From assembly GCA_018873245.2 (NCBI GenBank), contig JAEMBT020000008.1:5512001-5576000 (forward strand): 64,000 nucleotides of DNA, read 5' to 3'. Made by a program: the position numbers and the translations under genes. How positions within the stretch are numbered: the first letter of the stretch is position 1; each line of letters begins with the position of its first letter. The DNA is from Archegozetes longisetosus (taxonomy: Eukaryota > Arthropoda > Arachnida > Sarcoptiformes > Trhypochthoniidae). The notes under the pieces are model-generated. The model made no database searches. It was not told the origin of the DNA and saw only the letters and a program-made list of their open reading frames with translations. This document shows positions 1-9,510 of this stretch, piece by piece.

Positions 1-300
1 ATTCAATCCAAATTATTGATATGGAGTTTAGTTTGAGTTTTATCGATATGTACTCAATATTTAATCGCAAAGTTTGAACGAACTCTTGTTTTAAGTGTTC
101 GTACTCTTTGTTCACATAATCTTCATTTCTATGATCTTTTTTATGCGCACTTCAGATAAATTCGTCGATTTAAGCTTTAGATATTAATTTTCTAAGAATT
201 AAACGATTTACAAATTGGAAAAAAGTCAGTAAAACTGTCTCCAAATCAACTCAATAGCACTAAACCTTTACTAATATCAAGAATTGATTGTAAAACAAGA
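1..300. other. 5' flank of GOGAT pseudogene, no feature recognised
   Basis: AT-rich sequence without a coding signal that I can support on either strand. It lies immediately upstream of the first recognisable glutamate synthase codons and may hold degraded intron sequence of that pseudogene. Confidence 0.4.
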
Positions 301-432
301 AAAGCCGAACACAAAAGCATTTCTGGTCACGATGGAGGAACTCATGCTTCTTCGTGGACTGGCATCAAAGAAGCAGGTCTTCTGTGGCAATTAGGCATTT
401 GTGAAACATATCAGGTCCTGGTTGCAAATGAT

Positions 433-452
433 CTCAGGTCTACTCAGGTCTA
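433..452 (+). repeat. 10-bp tandem duplication causing a frameshift
   Basis: The decamer ctcaggtcta occurs twice head to tail (433-442 and 443-452) inside the FMN-domain coding sequence. Ten bases shift the frame by one. Upstream the frame reads ...VLVANDLRS and downstream the shifted frame reads [10 protein letters not shown], so removing one unit would join the two parts. Confidence 0.9.
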
Positions 453-1466
453 GAGTTGTTTTTCAATTTGACGGAAAAATCAGAACAGCTTTTGACGTGT
501 TGGTCGCTGTGATGCTCGGCGCCGATGAGTTTGGTTTGTCAACAGCACCACTCATAGTAATCAGTTGTATTGATGAGAAAGTGTCACTTAAACATATGTC
601 CAGTCGGAGCGGCCACTCAACACCACAACTGACAAACAAATTCGAGAGAAAACCTGAGTATTTCGTCAATTATTTATTTCTATTGGCAGAAGAAATCAGG
701 GCACAAATGGCAAAGTTGGGCAAACATTTTGATCGAAATGTAATGACGGAATGATTTATTTGTTTCTATTAGAAGAGAACGTAGATAGATTTAGTTAAAC
801 AACATCTAAATGAATTGCTTACGAAAACTGATTCAGAAGTTGCGGCACAAATCTTAAATAATTTTCCCGGTTTTACGGGTCGCGTGTTTTCTCGGTATTA
901 ATTCGCCACCAGTTGCTGTCAAAACAGTCGAAGTGTCTATTATTGAAACTGCCTTTGAAAAGGGTTGGATTAAGGAATCGCCACCTGCTCGTACAACTGA
1001 TAAACGTGTAGCTATTATTGGTTCAGGACCGGCAGGACTGGCGTATGCTGACCAACTTAACAAAGCCGGCCATTTAGTCACTGTTTTTGAAAGGAACGAT
1101 CGAATTGGTGGACTTCAACACGGTATTCCAGTCATGAAGTTATCGAAACAAGTGATTGAGCGAAGAATCGACTTAATGAGTGCCGAAGCAATTGTTTTCA
1201 AAACTAATTGCAATGTTGGCAAAGATATATCTGGTGAAGAACTGCTGCGAAACTTTGATGCGATATGTTTGGCAACAGGCGCCACGTGGCCGACAGATTT
1301 GCCTATTCCTGGCAGACAATTGAATGGTATCTACTTTGCGATCACTTTTCTCGAATGTTCACAAAAACATTTGTGGAAAACAACCAATGATGTGATGCCA
1401 GATATTAGTGCTTAAGGAGTATTGCAGTTAAAAGCAATTGATGATTATTTGAATGTTCATGAAGGT

Positions 1467-1939
1467 AACAATAGTGTGAGAGTGGATTTTTATATAGCGA
1501 AATAACAACTCAGACTTTAACAATTAACAATCTTTATTAAAATATAAATTGAATGATAATACATAAAGATTTAAAAGTGTCGCACAGAGTCTAAGTTCTC
1601 TCGCACTCTCTTACTAACTCACTTAATTTCTACTCTATTACTCTCTCTTTTTATACTCTTCTGGCTAATTAATAAAAGGATGTTTAAGAATATTTTCGAG
1701 TTATAATTTTGAGAAAAGTTATTCCTAAAAAGGGATGTTCAAGCATTCCAGTATTAGATTCTCACAACAATTAATTTCCTATTGTAATTAAATTAGAATA
1801 AGAATTTGCTTTTACAATTAGAGCGAACTAAACAAAACCTTTTATAGTCATAACGAAATAAGAGTTAAACTTTCATTCTCATAACAAATAGAAAGTTTAC
1901 AAAACAAATTAAAATACTTTTTGTTTTAATATAACAACA
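1467..1939. mobile_element. 0.46 kb insertion with imperfect 7-bp direct repeats
   Basis: Copy 2 of the duplication reads ggtaacaatagccataaa without interruption. Copy 1 carries extra sequence bounded by aacaata (1467-1473) and aacaaca (1933-1939). The insert begins gtgtgagagtgg, is rich in ctctc and tttatta runs and has no ORF or obvious terminal inverted repeats. The TGT-like start and the tttatta-rich interior would suit a solo LTR, but the ends are not diagnostic. Confidence 0.55.
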
Positions 1940-2510
1940 GCCATAAAAACATAAGTGTTTTCTAATTAGATACTGACTCATGAAGTTTTGATAAAAATGA
2001 TCTAAAAGTTAAGCTTCCACTTGGGATAAGTTTCGACTTTAATGTGAATCAGTTTATTGTTAGCAGCAATAGGTTCTCATAAACATAGGAGAAAAACTTT
2101 TATCAGCCAAAGATCATGAATTGGTTTTGGTTTTCGATCTTCACCATTCTGTATTTGATGGATAGCTATTTTGGCTTAAATAGTAAGAAATCAAATTTAT
2201 TGGAGGCGGTCAAACGGGATGTGATTGCATCGCAACTTGTTTGAGACAAGTAATTCAATTAATCGTTGACTTTATTTTAGTTTTATTAAACTTTATTCAA
2301 ACTGATATTTAGGGCGCCAAAAGCATTGTTTGTTTTGAAATTTGACCTCAACCTCCTCCGAATCGAGACCAGATTAATCCTTGGCCTCAATAGCCCACAA
2401 TTTTGTGGGTCGATTACGGGTACGAAGAAGTGAAGCTTAAATGGGGTGAAGACCCAACACTTTTCTCTATATCGAGCAAAGAATTTCTGGATGAGGCAAA
2501 TGCGAATGTT

Positions 2511-2551
2511 GTTTGTACTCGACTTTAATCGAACGAATTCCTCTAACATTT
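2511..2551. other. 41-bp micro-inversion in GOGAT pseudogene
   Basis: These 41 bases are the reverse complement, with one mismatch, of 52696-52736 in copy 2, while sequence on both sides is collinear with copy 2. Copy 2 encodes a sensible GOGAT continuation (NVRAIRSIKVEYKQDQSGRW), so copy 1 carries the derived orientation. Confidence 0.9.
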
Positions 2552-3512
2552 GCACCAACACCAAAGTGGCCGATGGAATATGCTTATAACTGTGTTTCAG
2601 TTGGACCGCTTTAACTGCACTTATTTTTTATAACTACATCATAATTATGTCTATTTTATCGCTGTTTTAATGTATTTAATCATTAGAAGAGTTAATAATT
2701 TGAAATTTCAATTATAATCGACTGAGTCTTTCAAATAAGTTAACGTTAAATCAAAAATTGGAATCAATTGACGAATCACCTCAAGTGAAAAAAACGAAGA
2801 TTTTATTGTAAAAATGATTGATTATTGAGCTCTATTGTATGCTATTTAATGATTGATTGTTGTTATTCAATAGTTTATTGTCATTGTATAGATCATTGAG
2901 TCATAATTGAGACCATTTTAGTTAATTCAATCAATAAAATAAGTGTCTGAACATTTTTTCGACTTTAAGCCCATTGGAATACAATTTCAAAAGTTGCTTA
3001 AAAACATTGATAAGTTTTAAGAGAAGTAACTTTTAGTAACGTAGATAATAATTGATGTCGAGTGAACTGAAGTGGCAGGTTTCAAATATCTATTTAAAGT
3101 AAAAATTAAAAATCAGATGTATTTTCAATATCGGTATTCGGTGCTCAGTTTCACGAGCATTGGTAGCAAAGCACTCGCACGCAGTCATTCAATTAGTATT
3201 CATATGCATTTGGCTAGTTTTCGATTTTTAAATTAACGGCTACCAGTTACAGAGCCTCCTTTAGACCCCCACTGTTCAAATATGGCATTTGATAACTCGT
3301 ATTACATTTTGGGACTATGCTGAGTAGTTTGTTTGGTGCTAACTGTTTTGGTTTGGGCCCCACTCATGTGAGATGTGAGCAAAACCAGATGAAAATTTTC
3401 CAAGTACGAGAAAAGTTTACTCGGAATTGACAAAAAAGTATATATATGTGGGCAGTGTGTGAGTAGTACAATAGCACGATAGTAGTACTACGAGAACAGT
3501 GTGAAATAGAGA

Positions 3513-3597
3513 GTCACTGGGGTGTAGTGGTCTGCGAGTCGAGATTTGGGGCGAAAGTCCCAGGTTCGAGTCTCGGTGTCGCAGCTGCACTTTTTTT
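3513..3597 (+). other. tRNA-like Pol III unit, copy 1
   Basis: An A-box-like ggtgtagtggtctgc (3521-3535) and a B-box ggttcgagtct (3563-3573) are spaced as in tRNA genes, with a T7 terminator at 3591-3597. A TTTGGGG stretch at the anticodon-loop position recalls tRNA-Pro, but I could not close convincing acceptor and anticodon stems. Most likely a tRNA-derived SINE head or tRNA pseudogene. A second copy is at 53607-53691, where the T-stem pairs better. Confidence 0.5.
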
Positions 3598-4689
3598 GAC
3601 AGGATTGGTTGTGTTGGCGACCATCCTTGTAGCAGTTGAGCTGCTGGCTCTGAAAGGGTGCGTGCCGCTGCAGAACAGAAATAAAATGGGCGAAAAACAG
3701 AGAGATGTTGGCAGCGGGATATAAATAAAGTGTATAAACATATAAACAGTATGCGATAGAAATGATATAGAAATGTAATGTTACAGTAAAGCTTTATTAA
3801 TACTATTTCGATGCTATTGTCTACTATTACTAAAACGAGTGACATGAGTTACAACAAACGCATTCCTACATGGGAAGCACTCTGCCTACAGCTAGTTGTG
3901 TGGCCACGGATCTAAATGCTGGCTACTGAAAACTGTTCTACGGCGGTAGTGTAAGCGTAGGCCACAAGGCCACAGTCACAACAGGTACATTGTGTAGACT
4001 TGTGCAGACTCAAAAGTTCTATTGAACTTACTATTGCGACTAAACCAATGTTGGGCTGACTTGTTTACGCATAGAGGATGACATGAGATAGATTCGGTGC
4101 TTCCGAATTCAATAGTAAAATAATAAAAGTGAGAGAAAAGAGAAATAAAAGGCTGTAGCAGAACACTTTAGAAACAGTGGAAAACTTAAGGGGCTATGTG
4201 GGAAGTCTTTGGAATTTAAGCACTGTTCAAATGAAAAGCCTTCAGGTTGAGCGCGTAGGTGCCGCGTGTTGAATCTAATGTGCGGTTCGCTTGTTCAGTG
4301 TTTTAGTTTTCAAGTGAAGGAATAGTATATGAGTGAAATAGAAGTCTGTAACTAAAGAAAGACGGTGGAAGCGATGGGAAAAATTTTTGGTAGTATACGT
4401 GTCGCGTGTTTTTACGTGTTCTCATGTGTTGGAACTAAACAAGTTAGTGACAACGGTGCAGTCTGAATGAGTAGAAAGTATATCAGTCGAAGCACTGAAG
4501 GTACCGAGTGTCGATACTGATTTGCAGTCTGTTCCTTCAGTACTTGCAAGTTGCAGATGAGTAAATTGTCTGAGTGCGATGAACGGAGGTCTGTAGCTAG
4601 AGCCTTTAGGATTTGTTGAAAAAATAATGGCTAAAGCATGTAGGTATCGTGTGTTTTGTCTTGGTGTTAATGATACAGTGAATGTGGTG

Positions 4690-5260
4690 CAGAGCCTGAG
4701 GGAATGAAGAACATTTCAGATAGTAGCACATTGCCGCCGTGTGTGAAGCCTGATGTGCGATTAGTTACCTCTATACTGACTGGAGTGCGGAGTGAAGAAG
4801 TGAATGATGGCGGGAGAGACTGTGGGTGTGGTGCAGAGCCTGAAGGAACGGAGACCATATCAGATAGTAACACAGGCGCCATGTGTAAAGCTTGATATGC
4901 GATCCGTTTTCTCTATACTGAAGGAAGGTCATTGAAGAGATTGTAAGTAAAGAGTCTGAGTGCGATAGAGGTCTGTAGCTAAAAAGATAATAAGAGTGGC
5001 GAAGCAAGTGTGTTGCATGTTTTGATGTGTAGGAGCTGAAGGCTGTAGGAGTGAAAGGAGAGACTGTGGGAGTGAAAGTAGAGACTGTTGGAGTGAAGGG
5101 AGAGACTGTGGAACTGAAAGAAGAGAGACTGTGGGAAAGAAAGGAGAGACTGTGAAAGTGGTGCAAGCCTGAGGGAGTGGAAACCATTTCAGATAGTAAC
5201 ACATTGGCGCCATGTGCGAAGCCTGACTTGCGATCCGTTCCCTCGATATTGGCGAAAGTG
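4690..5260. repeat. degenerate repeat tract upstream of RCC1-kinase start, copy 1
   Basis: A box of about 60 bp beginning cagatagtarcacat, continuing ggcgccrtgtg and ending in a tgcgatccgtt-like run recurs at about 4711, 4858 and 5190. Between boxes lie diverged blocks containing tgtggtgcagagcctga and gagagactgtgg. Copy 2 has at least five boxes. Minus-strand ORFs here are Ser/Pro/Thr-rich products of the repeats and not credible proteins. Confidence 0.65.
5040..5160. repeat. minisatellite, ~21-bp unit
   Basis: About five imperfect head-to-tail units of the type gtgaaaggagagactgtggg. The corresponding place in copy 2 (about 55525-55550) has essentially one unit, so the array expanded in copy 1 or contracted in copy 2. 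Confidence 0.7.
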
Positions 5261-5339
5261 AGTAGAGGCCTCTGTAAAGCAGAAGTCAATAGATTGGGAT
5301 GGTCTGTTGAGGGAATACTCAGAACTGGTTCAATCTGGA

Positions 5340-5640
5340 GAACAAGACTGACCTTCTCAACTTTTGTAACTTGAACATGAAAAGTTGGAGAGAAAGCGAA
5401 TGTAAAGTGTGGACTGAAGAGTGAGAGTAGATTCCCAAAATTTCTAAGGCTTAATTTTAGAATTAGAGGACAAGTGCAAAAGTTGGTCAGTCTGGAGAGT
5501 CGAATGAGAGGTTGGATCAACAACGATCCTTCAAACCAGCTAAGAAGGTCGAATCAAAGTTAAAAGTGATCCTTCAAAATGAACACAGCCAGCAACTCTG
5601 ACGTTAGACACAGAGATAAGATAATTTTTCCAATCGCAAA
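5340..5640 (+). promoter_or_regulatory. conserved upstream region of RCC1-kinase family, copy 1
   Basis: A block of about 250-300 bp directly upstream of the first codons is shared with 55900-56159 and 60135-60399. It contains caactttt...aaaagttg as an inverted pair, a ggacaagtgcaaaagttg segment and the stretch cagcaactctgacgttagac just before the start. Position and conservation suggest promoter plus 5' UTR. The part carrying the upstream ATG (ATGAGACAAAA) is deleted in this copy. Confidence 0.5.
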
Positions 5641-5775
5641 ATGGACGAAATCGACAAATATGAAATTTTCAAACAGTTGAAATTGAATCAAGATTTCGTC
5701 AAAAAAATCAAACTTTTTCATGTTTTTCAAGATCGTTGGAATTTTATAAATTTGATCATTGTCACAAATGACGAT
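5641..5775 (+). pseudogene. truncated RCC1-kinase gene (first ~45 codons)
   Basis: ATG at 5641 opens MDEIDKYEIFKQLKLNQ and runs to LIIVTNDD, almost identical to the N-terminus of the gene at 56160. After about 5775 the sequence changes to unrelated AT-rich DNA, so the RCC1 repeats and kinase domains are missing. This is the right-hand edge of segmental duplication copy 1. Confidence 0.85.
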
Positions 5776-6092
5776 TGCGACATTTGTGATCAATTTTTTA
5801 ATATTTTCGTTATATTTTTAAGTCAAAATGAGATAAAACTTTTAAAAATCTCATATTTTAAACAAAACATTCTAAATCGGGAGAAACTCACGAGAAGCTT
5901 AAAATCGGGAAAATCGGGACTTTCAAACTATTTTTATAGAAGCCTGAAGTGACCACAAATACATTAATATAAAATTCCCGAGGAATAACTTTAAGGAAAA
6001 TTATCGGGATTTCCCGATAAATACTTGCCCTGCCAATGACTAAAAATGATCGTCACCTTGTATGACAACGATTATTGGGTTAAATCAAAATA
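5776..6092. other. AT-rich spacer with small hairpin
   Basis: No gene. A short perfect hairpin, tatcggga-tt-tcccgata (about 6007-6024), and further cggga/tcccg words hint at the edge of an old MITE, but no complete element could be delimited. Confidence 0.3.
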
Positions 6093-6506
6093 TTAGGGTT
6101 TTGCTTATGTAATGCGGTTTTTTAAACGTTATGTTTGAGGTCAATTTTGAATCAGTAATCGATTGTTTACAAATGTTTTTGGAAAGTCATCCTAAAGAGT
6201 GATATCTAAACTTAAATTATTGACAAATAATCTTTAAATAAATTGTGTCCAAGATGGCTGAAGAGTTTCTGATTAAGACTCACATAAGACATTGTTTGTT
6301 GTATGAATTTCATCGGGGATCAAATGCTACCGAAGCCGCACAACACATTCGGGACACATATGGTCACAAAGCTCTGAGTATGGATCAGTGTCAGCGATGG
6401 TTTTCGCGCTTCTGAAACAACGACTTCAGTGTCGAAGACAACCCTCAATCCGGGCGACCGGTGCAATTTTACTAAGAAAAACCGCATTACATAAGCAAAA
6501 CCCTAA
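6093..6506 (+). mobile_element. internally deleted mariner element, 414 bp
   Basis: Perfect 30-bp terminal inverted repeats (6093-6122 and 6477-6506, outer end ttagggttttgcttatgtaa) are flanked by TA dinucleotides (6091-6092, 6507-6508). The interior retains only the start of a mariner transposase, so this is a non-autonomous deletion derivative. Confidence 0.92.
6254..6415 (+). pseudogene. mariner transposase N-terminal (HTH) remnant
   Basis: The 53-residue ORF starts MAEEFLIKTHIRHCLLYEF and includes QCQRWFSRF before a TGA; past the stop the frame continues NDFSVEDNPQSGRP, typical of the mariner/SETMAR helix-turn-helix region. The catalytic DD34D part is absent. Standing inside intact TIRs, it shows the element lost its 3' coding part by internal deletion. 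Confidence 0.85.
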
Positions 6507-6508
6507 TA

Positions 6509-7303
6509 TTTAGTATTTGGGTCGATAGAGTAATTAGTTTGATAGCTGTGACAACACTAACTATAACCAAAGGATTGTCTCCACACAATTTAAGGCTAGT
6601 ATGCAAGTTCTCCTACTATTCAGCCCATTATAATCCGAAATATGTTTGTATTTACTTATCTCATACCAGTTAGACTTACGATTGAATACATAATTTGGCT
6701 GACATTTGCATGTTTTGTAGGAAAACTAATTTCTACCACAATAATTGAGTCAATTACATAGATTATCGACTAAAGTATCACAGATTTGTGTTGTCGAGTT
6801 GAAAGCTGATCCAAGTTTGTATTTACAATGAGTATCCGAATTAATTCAGCTTTTACCAAACATTACAATCCCCATCGTTATCGTAATATTTTGGTTAATA
6901 TGAGTCAACGACCTCATTATACTAAAAGTTATACATTTACATAAACTATTTATACAGAATTTATTAGAACCACAATCACTAATAGAGAATAACAAGATTT
7001 TTCAAGTTTGATTGCAATTTCCTGATTTGGGATATATTCCAATACTAGTTCTACAATGACAAAAACCATGTTCTCCATAAATTAGGTTCGTATGTATTTG
7101 TGGCCATCCACGTGATTATAACTCTCGACTATGCATTCAGCAAAATTTTTATCATTGAAAGGGGGATCAGTACTTGACCCATAGTTTGTTTGACAACCGC
7201 AGTTACTATTGACATAAACCATAAAATAACTACAATCTTAATTTGAATCACAACGTTTATTAACTTTTTTAGTACATTTTTTTAATTGGTAGTCAACATA
7301 ATA
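6509..7303. other. intergenic, no feature recognised
   Basis: AT-rich DNA between two deleted transposons. I see no ORF, repeat or RNA gene that I can defend. Confidence 0.4.
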
Positions 7304-7892
7304 TAGGGTAAGAAAAAATTATTTTCTCATAGTCTAGAGCAAAAACTATTATAGTTTGAGCAAAATCGGTTGAAAATTTTGATTTTACGTTAAAAAACAC
7401 ATTGAAAGAGTTTATATTTAAAAACCTAATAAACGTGTAACGTTGTTAACGAATGATATTCTGTTAGTAAACCAACAAATTTTAATACAATCTGTTTTCA
7501 ATCGCTTTTTCATACTATTTTCATTTATATCTGGCCGGGTAACAGTCCTGATCTCAATCCTGCAGAACATATTGGGTCATTAATTAAAGATGAGGTTGAA
7601 AAAGGAATGTTGCGAGAAGATAGACTGAATCGTTTTTCTTATGATGTTTTACTCAATCATTTGAGAGAAGTTTAATTTGATTTGAAAATAATACTGATTT
7701 ATTTGAATATTTATTGCTAACTTATACTGAAAGATTAACTGCTGTAATTCAAGCTCAAGGCTCTCATACTGACTTTTAAAATAAACTCTTTTTGATGTAT
7801 TTTTTAAACAAGAATCAGAATATCCAACCGATTTTGCTATAACTATAATAGTTTTTGTTTTACACTACGAGAAAATCATTTTTCTTACCCTG
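7304..7892 (+). mobile_element. deleted Tc1-like element with ~70-bp TIRs
   Basis: Imperfect inverted repeats of about 70 bp (7304-7373 and 7823-7892, outer end cagggtaagaaaaat) are bordered by TA at 7302-7303 and 7893-7894. Between them lies a transposase 3' remnant in the plus orientation. The element is about 0.59 kb, so most of the transposase is gone. Confidence 0.85.
7532..7675 (+). pseudogene. Tc1-like transposase C-terminal remnant
   Basis: The frame reads WPGNSPDLNPAEHIGSLIKD, the third catalytic block (DLNPxE) of Tc1/mariner DDE transposases, and stops at 7673-7675. A shifted frame continues with typical C-terminal sequence to about 7780 (LTAVIQAQGSHTDF). The N-terminal DNA-binding part and the first two catalytic Asp blocks are missing. 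Confidence 0.8.
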
Positions 7893-7894
7893 TA

Positions 7895-9510
7895 TAGTAA
7901 TTCTAAAGAATGAGGGAAAGCAATGACTTATCGTCCGAAAAATTTTTATCAAGATAAATTCAAAGCCTTAAATCAATTATTAGTTATGAGATAAATCGTG
8001 AACGTTTTTTATAATTTAAAACTCTCTGTTGTGTTTAGTAAAAGTTTTACTAAAAACCCGGAAATGAAGTCATAAGAACTATAAATCTGGAAATAAATGA
8101 CTTCCATTTACTGCGAATTCATTTAAAACTTGTAATGCGTTTTGAGAAATAGATCACAAAAATTAGATTATGTAGTAAGTTATCACTTATAAGATTAATT
8201 GTGATGGAAAGCTTAGAAAATTATTTCAATTTTTGAGTATAAAAACTATGAGTTCAATGTTCGGTTCCAAAAAAGAGAATTTGATTAAAGCTATAAAGGT
8301 AAGCCATTCTTTCAATGAAATGAGATGTTGCTCTCAAATTGAAGACTAAACTTAGATATCCGTAAAATTTATGAGTTTTATTTAATAACAAATGAGTTCT
8401 CATAATTAAATTTTGAATTAGGACTAAATTTTTGGTTCTTTGTTCTCGACGATTTTACTTATAACCAAATTTACCGCCATTTGCTTTAATGGATTTCTGG
8501 TCATGTCTACTAACTTCATGTTGAGTTTAGATTTTACTTGTCATATCATTTGAAATGCCTTTTCATGCATTTAAATCCTTAGATTGAAGCTCAATTTTAT
8601 CAATTGATTCAACGCTTACAGTCATCTCTTAAACTTTCAAAACATTATTAAATCATTTTTGTGTATCGCAAATAAAAGCCTTTTCACCAAAGTATTTAAT
8701 GATCTGAATAATGAAATCGTCAAAAGTTATAATTTCTAAATCTTAATAACTGAAGACCGAAAGTTCGACCAATGTTTAAATATCGTAAAAGAAAGCATTT
8801 AAAACGAAGCTATACTATTATTGCATTTGTTTTTTATTTTCAAGCATTTTAGTTAATTTCTTAAAATTATAATAACTGTCTTTCATTTGTTGTTCAAATT
8901 ACAATTTTCACAACTTTTCTTAAGGTTTGATTCAATTGAACTTTGAATATAAACAAATTTTTCACAACTTTAAATCAAATCAAATTGAAAATTGAGATTC
9001 TCTTCGATAAACCAGTGATCAAACTGGTAGTAGAAAAAACTAAATAATCCCAAAAGTGCTCGACTTTAACTCAATGAAAATGCTTTATATTAAATATTTG
9101 TTCGTTTCAAATGTCATTAGATATAAATATATACTTAAAAAGATCAAATAATTGACATCTTGTGACAACTGTGTGAGCACTTATACAAAGTAGTGGTGCA
9201 TAAAAAAAGAAAAAAGTTTTGTTGTGATAAAATATACAAAAATACAAAATAAAAAGTTTAGTCTAAAGAGATTACTTTCAGAAGTTGCGGACATGATCTA
9301 AAACGTGTTTCCGCCTTAAGCATAACCTATTTGTTCATTTAATTGAATAAAACTTGTCATCTATAAAGCACTTGACTGGACGTCTTAGTTTTCAGCTTAT
9401 GATAAGTTATCAACAAATTTGTGTTCAGATTCAACTCATTCAATATATAATTCAGATAAAACTAATTTGTTCATATAATATGAAAAATTTGATAACAATG
9501 ATCAGAGTTG
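7895..9510. other. intergenic, no feature recognised
   Basis: AT-rich DNA downstream of the Tc1 remnant and beyond the 3' end of the minus-strand DUF4728 gene. The 3' UTR of that gene probably lies at the right edge. No ORF or structured RNA is convincing. Confidence 0.4.

Larger units (their letters stand above)
301..2565 (+). pseudogene. glutamate synthase (GOGAT) pseudogene, copy 1
   Basis: Fragments appear in the order of an animal or plant-type NADH-GOGAT. From 301 the FMN-domain motif SGHDGG and [10 protein letters not shown] can be read. After a frameshift at 433-452 come GADEFGLSTAPLI and a PEYFVNYLFLLAEE stretch (about 513-690). At about 800-865 a run resembling the end of the large subunit ends in ILNNF and fuses directly to small-subunit FTGRV. 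From about 1000 follows the FAD-binding fold (IIGSGPAGLAYADQL). A break at 1413 separates this from GGGQTGCDC at about 2193 and VKLKWGEDP at about 2430. An intron at 2250-2309 with GT and AG ends survives, so this is a DNA-level copy, not a retrocopy. Lesions are several stops, a missing Fe-S region, a 0.46 kb insertion and a micro-inversion. The parent enzyme would convert 2-oxoglutarate and glutamine to two glutamates; this copy cannot. Confidence 0.85.
840..5775 (+). repeat. segmental duplication, copy 1
   Basis: This stretch matches 51507-56310 in the same orientation over almost its whole length: GOGAT small-subunit remnants, 3' flank with a conserved AATAAA (2933-2938), tRNA-like unit, degenerate repeat tract and the start of the RCC1-kinase gene. 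Differences include a 0.46 kb insertion (1474-1932), a 41-bp inversion (2511-2551), an extra segment at about 2605-2670 and a shorter repeat tract. Homology stops at about 5775 inside the RCC1 coding region. Confidence 0.9.

Noticed and set aside
3417-3845. 142-codon minus-strand frame over the tRNA-like unit
   Set aside because: Overlaps the Pol III-like unit, lacks motifs, and is not conserved as a frame in copy 2.
4771-5523. 250-codon open frame on the minus strand, Ser/Pro/Thr-rich
   Set aside because: It is a by-product of the degenerate repeat tract and minisatellite; the frame is not kept in the duplicate at 54-56 kb and no domain is visible.
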